Assembly (NCBI RefSeq): GCF_030317115.1
Contig: NZ_JASZYF010000012.1
Location: 113,572 to 177,571, forward strand
Length of the DNA: 64,000 nt
Reading direction: 5' to 3'
From: Variovorax gracilis
Lineage (GTDB): Bacteria > Pseudomonadota > Gammaproteobacteria > Burkholderiales > Burkholderiaceae_C
Shown: positions 59,137-64,000 of the stretch, in pieces
Layout of the letters: each line of letters opens with the position of its first letter
Numbering within the stretch: position 1 is the stretch's first letter
The notes under the pieces: model-generated
Told to the model about the DNA's origin: nothing
Databases searched by the model: none
Seen by the model: the letters and a program-made list of their open reading frames with translations, nothing else
Translations under genes and position numbers: made by a program

Positions 59137-60904
59137 GTGCCGTGCCTGCCATGCTGGCCAGGGCATCCGCGGCCCTGGTGTTCGCTGCCGGCCGCGCGAC
59201 CCGCGCGGCGGCTTGTTGCAGTTTCGACGTGACCTCATCGCGCGTGTCGTACAGCGCCAGCTTGCCTCCCACCAACAGCAGGATTCGATCGACCTGGCTC
59301 AGCACATACATCCGATGCGTCACGATCACCACGGTACTGCGCATGCGACGCAACTCCAGCAGTGCGCGGTGCAACGCCGCGTTGCCTGCTTCGTCGAGAT
59401 TCGAATTGGGCTCGTCCAGGATCACGATCTTCGGCGCCTGGTACACGGCCCGAGCCAGTGCCACCCGTTGCCGCTGTCCGGCCGACAGCACGAAGCCGCT
59501 GTCGAGGCGGGTTTCGTAGCCATCGGCGAAACCCAGAATCATCGCGTGCACACCTGCAAGTTCCGCGGCCGCCACCACGGCATCCGGGTCCACGTCGCCG
59601 AAACGGGCGATGTTCTCGGCCACGGTGCCATCGAGCAACTCGACGTCCTGGGGCAGGTAGCCAATGTGTCGTCCCATCGACTCGCGCTCATATTGGTCGA
59701 GCGCTGCGCCATCGAGCCGCAATTCACCGCTCCTCGGCCTGTGCAAGCCGAGCAGCGCGCGCAGCAGGGTCGACTTGCCTGCGCCGCTGGCACCCAGGAT
59801 GCCCACCTGGGTGCCCGCATCGATCACGATGCTCAGCCCGTCGATTAACGGCGCGCGTGCGCCCGGCGGCTGGATGACGAGCTTGTCGAGCCGGTACTCG
59901 CCGCGTGGCTCGGGCAGTGGCATTGGCGCAGGTCGATCGGGCGTCGCGGCGAGCAGCGCCGAAAGGCGGCCGTAGGCCGCGCGTGCGCTGACCACCCCGC
60001 GCCAGTTGCCGATCAGCGCGTCGATGGGCGCCAGCGCGCGTCCCAACAGGATCGAACCGGCAATGACCGAGCCTGCACTGATGTCGCGACGCAGGGCCAG
60101 GTAGGCCCCCAGACCAAGCATCAAGGTCTGGACGGTCAGGCGGAAGGTCTTGGACAGCGCCGAGATGAGACCGGCGCGGCGGCTGGCCTGCTGCTGGGAG
60201 CGCAGGGCAGCGTCGTGCAATTCGGACCAACGCCGGCGCAGGCGTGGCAACATGCCCATCGCTTCGATCACCTCGATATTGCGCAGGTGCGCCGCTGTCC
60301 TCAGATTGGCCCGGGTCTCGTGTTTGTTGGCGTCGTGCAGCAGATCGCGGGTCGCGACCTCCGCCCAGACCGCGAGCGTCATCAACACCAGCGCCGCGAG
60401 GATGGCCGCGACACCGAACCACGGGTGGACCATGAACATCACGGCAACATAGATCGGCAGCCAGGGCGCATCGAGGATCGCGAACAGGCCCTGCCCAGTG
60501 AGAAACTGACGCAGCCGGTCCAGGTCGGTCAGCGGCTGGGCGTCGGCCTGACGCCCGCCGCTGGTCAGCGTGCGCGTGAAGATCGCGTCGTGAACCTTCG
60601 GGCCCAGCAGGGCGTCGAGGCGCATGCTGGAGACGATCAGGATCTGTGCGCGCAGCCACTCCAGCCCACCCAGCACGATGAACAGGAACACCACGATCAG
60701 CGTCAGCATGAGCAGCGTCGACTCGCTGCCGCTCGTGAGCACCCGGTCGTAGACCTGCAGCATGTAGATGGCAGGCAGCAGCATCAGCAGGTTCACGAAC
60801 AGGCTGAAGAATCCCGCGGACATGAACGAGGCGCGGCAGGCGTCCAGGGCCTCTTTCAAGGCCGAGTGGCTGCTTGCATCGCTCTTCTTTTTTTTCGCGT
60901 TCAT
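59129..60904 (-). CDS. Type I secretion ABC transporter, permease-ATPase (PrtD-like)
   Basis: This 591-residue protein has an N-terminal membrane domain with about six helices (FSLFVNLLMLLPAIYMLQVYDRVL, typical of the PrtD/HasD subgroup) and a C-terminal ATPase with Walker A GASGAGKSTLL, signature LSAGQRQRVALARAVY and Walker B IVILDEPNSNLD, then the switch histidine in VIVTHRMYVL. There is no N-terminal C39-like domain, so it exports non-cleaved RTX-type substrates. It lies 65 bp downstream of the repeat protein gene, its probable cargo. Confidence 0.94.
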   Translation of the reverse strand: MNAKKKKSDASSHSALKEALDACRASFMSAGFFSLFVNLLMLLPAIYMLQVYDRVLTSGSESTLLMLTLIVVFLFIVLGGLEWLRAQILIVSSMRLDALLGPKVHDAIFTRTLTSGGRQADAQPLTDLDRLRQFLTGQGLFAILDAPWLPIYVAVMFMVHPWFGVAAILAALVLMTLAVWAEVATRDLLHDANKHETRANLRTAAHLRNIEVIEAMGMLPRLRRRWSELHDAALRSQQQASRRAGLISALSKTFRLTVQTLMLGLGAYLALRRDISAGSVIAGSILLGRALAPIDALIGNWRGVVSARAAYGRLSALLAATPDRPAPMPLPEPRGEYRLDKLVIQPPGARAPLIDGLSIVIDAGTQVGILGASGAGKSTLLRALLGLHRPRSGELRLDGAALDQYERESMGRHIGYLPQDVELLDGTVAENIARFGDVDPDAVVAAAELAGVHAMILGFADGYETRLDSGFVLSAGQRQRVALARAVYQAPKIVILDEPNSNLDEAGNAALHRALLELRRMRSTVVIVTHRMYVLSQVDRILLLVGGKLALYDTRDEVTSKLQQAAARVARPAANTRAADALASMAGTAHE

Positions 60905-60969
60905 CTCGCTTTTGTGTCGCTTTCCCTCCTACGGGTTCCTCCAGCACCCCGCCACCCCCGCCGCGAGGG

Positions 60970-63900
60970 TCAGACGAAGAAAAAGTCCTGGGGATTGGCG
61001 CGCAGCACATCGACCGTCAGCAGGCCGGAACTGTCGTGCAGGTGGATCTCGCCTCCTGCAGCCGGCACGATGTCGACATCGCCCGCCCCGGCGCCTGGCT
61101 GCAAGGCGCTGCTGTTCAGCACCTGCTGCAGGGTCATGCCAGGGAACAGATCCTGGTCCAATCCGATGAAATCGTGACTGCCGCCGGTGGCGCTGAACTG
61201 GAAGACATCGGTGGTGGCGAAGCCCTGGCGGAAGACGAAGGTGTCGCTCGCCGCGTCGGACGTGAAGCTGTTGGCCGCGTCCTTCACGACCAGCGTGCTC
61301 GACACCTGACTGGTCGCAGCGCCAGTGGCCGGGTCGAGGGCAGCGGCTGTCACGGCGAAGCGGCCCGAGACCGAACCGGCGGCCAAGACAGTGGTCGGCG
61401 TTTCTCCCGGCAGGGCGAGCGCCACGCTCGCCGTGCCGCCAGCGCCCAGTGTCACGTCGATGATGGTCGGATTCTGCAGGACCGTGTTGCCTTCGTGGCT
61501 GCCGAGCGGGATGTCCATGCCGACGCCGCCGATCTCGGAGACGGCCAGGCGCACGGTCTGGCCGGCGGTGCCGGCTATTTCGACCACGACATCGTTGCCG
61601 GGGCTGCCGGCGCCCGCATTGAGGCCGGGCAGGTTGGCCTTGAGGATGCCACCCACCGCGTCGGTCACCAGTGGCGTGCCGCTGGCGGTCGACATCGACA
61701 GCACCGGTGCCGGAAGCAGGCTCGAGCCGAGCGTGGCCATGCCGCCGCCGGCGCTGCCCTGGGTGAACACCTCGCTGCCGATCGAGCCGCCATCGACCAT
61801 CCCGACCGTGACCGAGGCGCCGATATGCTCGAAGCCCGAGACCGAACCCGACTCGTTGGGGCCGGGCGACGGCCCCTCGATGCTGGCGGGATCGGCATCG
61901 AGACGGAATGCGAAGGTCTGCCCGGCGGCAAGGCCGGCGCCGCCGAAGGTGACGACCAGCGTCTTGTAGCCGCCTTCAGTGACCGGGTTCGGTCCGTACG
62001 CCCAGGTCGCGCTCACCGGCACGGAGCCGTACGGCGTGAAGTCGAGCGCCGTGGTATCGCCGAAGGTGCCGATCGGATCGAACACCGTGCCGGCGATCAA
62101 GCTGTTGTGCAGATCGATGGTGAGCGTCCGGATGGCGGTGGTGCCGGTGTTGGTGAGCTCGTAAGAAGGCTCGTTGTAGGTGCTGGCGTTGAGTCCCCCG
62201 CCCGGCGTGATCAACAGGCGTGCGGACGCCCCGGCGCCGCTGCTGTCGTCGTTGACGATGGTGCCAGTCGCCGTCGCCGTGCCGATCGCGGTGCCGGCGC
62301 TGGGATTGGACAGCGCGACGGTGAAGTTTTCTGTCGACTCGACGGTGGTGTCGCCCGCGATGTTGACCGTGATGGTCTTGCTGGTCTCGCCGGCGGCGAA
62401 GCTCACTGTTCCCGTCGGGAAGGCGGCGCCGGTGAAGTCGGCGGCATTCGCCGGGTTGGCGGCGCTCCCCGTGACGGAATAACTCGCCGTTGACGCGCCG
62501 GTCGTGCTGCCGGTTCGGGTCACGGTGAAGGTGAAGGCGGTGCTGCCGCTGTTGCCCTCGTTCAGGCTGGCATTCGCTGACGCGATCGACAGCGACGGTC
62601 CAGCCGCGCCGTCGTCATTGACGATGGTGCCGGTCGCCGTCGCCGTGCCGATGGTCGTACCCGAGCTGGGGCTCGACAGGGTCACGGTGAACCCTTCGTT
62701 GGGCTCCACCGTGGTGTCGGCCGCCACGTTCACGGTGATGGTCTTGCTGGTCTCGCCCGCGGCGAAGCTCACCGTTCCAGTCGGGAAAGCCCCGCCGGTG
62801 AAGTCCGCGGCAACGGCCGGACTGGCGCTGCTGCCGGTCACGGCGTAGCTTGCCGTCGACGCGCCGGCCGTGCTGCCGGTTCGGGTCACGGTGAAGGTGA
62901 AGGCGGTGCTGCCACTGTTGCCCTCATTCAGGCTGGCGTTCGCTGCCGCGATCGACAGGGTGGGCGAGGTCGGCGCCGCCGTGCTGAACACTGCGAAGGC
63001 GTTGAGCTTGGCGTTCTCGACGTTGCCGGGCGAGGAGCTGCCGGGGCCGACCTGGATCGACAGCGAACCGTCGTTCACCGTGACCTGCTGGCTGATCGTG
63101 TAGGCGGCATTGGCGCCGACGTTCGCGTAGATGTCGATGTTCTGCAGCGCCGCCAGGGCCTGGCCCTCCAGCGACATGTCGAAGACGCGCTGACCGGGGC
63201 CGGTGATGCCGGAGTAGATCTCGGCCATCAGCAGGTCGACCTGGTACGTGCCGTTGGCCACCGGCACCTCGTAGGTGTAGCTGCCGCCCGGCGTCCAGCG
63301 TTCGTTCTGGTACAGCGCATCGTCGGTGGTGCCCGCGATGCCGAGGCCCGTGGAGAAGATCTGGCTGGAGCCGGTGGTCGGGCCGGCATCGGCCTGGAAC
63401 ACCACGCCGCTGCTCGCGGTCACCTGGCCGCCGCCGACGTTCACCGCAGCAACCAGGGTCGGCGTCGCACCACCATCGTCGTTGACGATGGTGCCGGTCG
63501 CCGTTGCCGTGCCGAGGGTCGTACCCGAGCTGGGGTTCGACAGGGTCACGGTGAATCCTTCGTTGGGTTCCACCGTGGTGTCGGCCGCCACGTTCACCGT
63601 GATGGTCTTGCTGGTCTCGCCGGCGGCGAAGCTCACCGTCCCGGTCGGGAAGGCGGCGCCGGTGAAGTCCGCGGCATTCGCCGGGTTGGCGCCGCTGCCG
63701 GTCACGGCGTAGCTTGCCGTCGAGGCGCCGGTCGTGCTGCCGGTTCGGGTCACGGTGAAGGTGAAGGCGGTGCTGCCGCTGTTGCCTTCGTTCAGGCTGG
63801 CACTGGCTGCCGCGATCGACAGCGACGGTCCGGCCGCCCCGTCGTCGTTGAGGATGGTGCCGGTCGCAGTCGCCGTGCCGATGGTCGTGCCCGAGCTGGG

Positions 63901-64000
63901 ATTCGACAGGGTCACGGTGAACCCTTCGTTGGGCTCCACCGTGGTGTCGGCCGCCACGTTCACGGTGATCGTCTGGCTGGTCTCTCCGGCCGCGAAGCTC
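60970..64000 (-). CDS. Large Calx-beta repeat protein, probable type I secretion substrate (5' end outside window)
   Basis: The reading frame is open to the right edge, so more than 1,000 residues are seen and the N-terminus is missing. At least four Calx-beta repeats of exactly 122 residues, one of them partial, are present (SLSIAAASASLNEGNSGSTA type, ending GTIVNDDG). A malectin-like domain (about 63459-62965, AAVNVGGGQVTASSGVVFQA, YEVPVANGTYQVDLLMAEIY) interrupts the row. The C-terminal 580 residues are a repeat-poor beta region (VTLGAGGTASVALALPGET) and end NPQDFFFV, a terminus typical of PrtD-type secretion signals. Upstream neighbours are unknown; downstream lies the full secretion system. 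Adhesion or carbohydrate binding is likely. Confidence 0.88.
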   Translation of the reverse strand, partial: SFAAGETSQTITVNVAADTTVEPNEGFTVTLSNPSSGTTIGTATATGTILNDDGAAGPSLSIAAASASLNEGNSGSTAFTFTVTRTGSTTGASTASYAVTGSGANPANAADFTGAAFPTGTVSFAAGETSKTITVNVAADTTVEPNEGFTVTLSNPSSGTTLGTATATGTIVNDDGGATPTLVAAVNVGGGQVTASSGVVFQADAGPTTGSSQIFSTGLGIAGTTDDALYQNERWTPGGSYTYEVPVANGTYQVDLLMAEIYSGITGPGQRVFDMSLEGQALAALQNIDIYANVGANAAYTISQQVTVNDGSLSIQVGPGSSSPGNVENAKLNAFAVFSTAAPTSPTLSIAAANASLNEGNSGSTAFTFTVTRTGSTAGASTASYAVTGSSASPAVAADFTGGAFPTGTVSFAAGETSKTITVNVAADTTVEPNEGFTVTLSSPSSGTTIGTATATGTIVNDDGAAGPSLSIASANASLNEGNSGSTAFTFTVTRTGSTTGASTASYSVTGSAANPANAADFTGAAFPTGTVSFAAGETSKTITVNIAGDTTVESTENFTVALSNPSAGTAIGTATATGTIVNDDSSGAGASARLLITPGGGLNASTYNEPSYELTNTGTTAIRTLTIDLHNSLIAGTVFDPIGTFGDTTALDFTPYGSVPVSATWAYGPNPVTEGGYKTLVVTFGGAGLAAGQTFAFRLDADPASIEGPSPGPNESGSVSGFEHIGASVTVGMVDGGSIGSEVFTQGSAGGGMATLGSSLLPAPVLSMSTASGTPLVTDAVGGILKANLPGLNAGAGSPGNDVVVEIAGTAGQTVRLAVSEIGGVGMDIPLGSHEGNTVLQNPTIIDVTLGAGGTASVALALPGETPTTVLAAGSVSGRFAVTAAALDPATGAATSQVSSTLVVKDAANSFTSDAASDTFVFRQGFATTDVFQFSATGGSHDFIGLDQDLFPGMTLQQVLNSSALQPGAGAGDVDIVPAAGGEIHLHDSSGLLTVDVLRANPQDFFFV
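62233..62598 (-). repeat. Calx-beta repeat unit 4 (366 bp)
   Basis: The unit encodes 122 residues starting SLSIASANASLNEG and ending GTIVNDDSSGAG. It is the most diverged copy (GDTTVESTEN for ADTTVEPNEG) and the last before the C-terminal region. Confidence 0.85.
62599..62964 (-). repeat. Calx-beta repeat unit 3 (366 bp)
   Basis: This unit runs from TLSIAAANASLNEG to GTIVNDDGAAGP and is directly joined to unit 4. The DNA is nearly identical to the other copies over long stretches. Confidence 0.85.
63460..63825 (-). repeat. Calx-beta repeat unit 2 (366 bp)
   Basis: This unit runs from SLSIAAASASLNEG to GTIVNDDGGATP and is followed by the malectin-like domain, which separates it from unit 3. 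Confidence 0.85.
63826..64000 (-). repeat. Calx-beta repeat unit 1 (partial, continues past the window edge)
   Basis: Only the C-terminal 58 residues of the unit are seen (SFAAGETSQTITVNV through GTILNDDGAAGP). The window cuts the rest. Confidence 0.8.

Noticed and set aside
62233..64000. Regular repeats that could suggest a CRISPR array or satellite
   Set aside because: The repeat unit is 366 bp, in frame with a long coding sequence, and encodes a known domain; there are no short repeats with spacers.
1..64000. Mobile elements, tRNA, rRNA, prophage or origin of replication
   Set aside because: No transposase, integrase, terminal inverted repeats with target duplications, cloverleaf-like tRNA or DnaA-box cluster was seen when reading the window by eye; a dedicated search could still find a small RNA.

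Overview
The window is high-G+C bacterial DNA that reads like a betaproteobacterium of the order Burkholderiales, most likely a Comamonadaceae member such as Variovorax or a relative. The grounds are orphan Bug-type periplasmic binding proteins, a DUF3422 gene, paired LacI regulators over sugar-acid genes, and densely packed genes. This is inference from gene content; there is no rRNA or other phylogenetic marker. I saw no tRNA, rRNA, CRISPR array, insertion sequence or phage gene.

The left part (about 1-5.6 kb) holds the end of a small heat shock protein gene, a secreted CocE-type hydrolase, three exported proteins of unknown function, and a scar. At the scar the 3' ends of a gluconolactonase gene and a LysR regulator gene are joined head to head at about 5065, and both have lost their 5' halves.

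From 5.8 to 24.5 kb lies a sugar-acid catabolic region. It encodes a mannonate dehydratase-like enzyme, an IlvD/Edd dehydratase, two altronate/galactarate dehydratase paralogues, a Bug binding protein and a galactarate/talarate dehydratase of the enolase superfamily. A tandem pair of LacI regulators is divergent from the altronate genes, and two identical 16-bp palindromes lie in and just downstream of the altronate promoter. A second cluster on the minus strand encodes an RraA-type aldolase, an NTF2-like protein, an alpha-ketoglutarate semialdehyde dehydrogenase, a Dabb protein and an Ldh-family oxidoreductase. It is divergent from an unusual IclR regulator fused to a gluconolactonase-like propeller whose metal ligands are gone.

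From 24.6 to 37.9 kb are further uptake and catabolic modules. One has a short-chain dehydrogenase, a TRAP transporter with fused membrane subunits, a two-gene transketolase, a beta-hydroxyacid dehydrogenase and an AEC permease. The other has a LysR regulator, a Bug protein, a CaiB-type CoA transferase, a crotonase and a metallo-beta-lactamase-fold hydrolase.

From 38 to 56 kb is a stress island: a VIT1-like membrane protein, two hemerythrin-domain proteins, a beta-CASP metallo-hydrolase, a catalytically degenerate carbamoyltransferase-like protein, a Crp/Fnr regulator, a hybrid histidine kinase with its response regulator, a DksA/TraR protein, a BON protein, three universal stress proteins, a flavodoxin, an HtrA-type protease, a ChaC protein and a methyltransferase. 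At least eight FNR-type palindromes (TTGAT-N4-ATCAA and variants) lie in front of these genes, mostly 55-72 bp from the start codon and several with a -10-like hexamer 21-22 bp further on. The island therefore looks like a co-regulated, low-oxygen or nitrosative-stress regulon, probably read by the local Crp/Fnr protein.

The right end (56.4-64 kb) is a complete type I secretion system (TolC, HlyD, ABC) directly downstream of its probable substrate, a large Calx-beta repeat protein built of 366-bp units that runs off the window.
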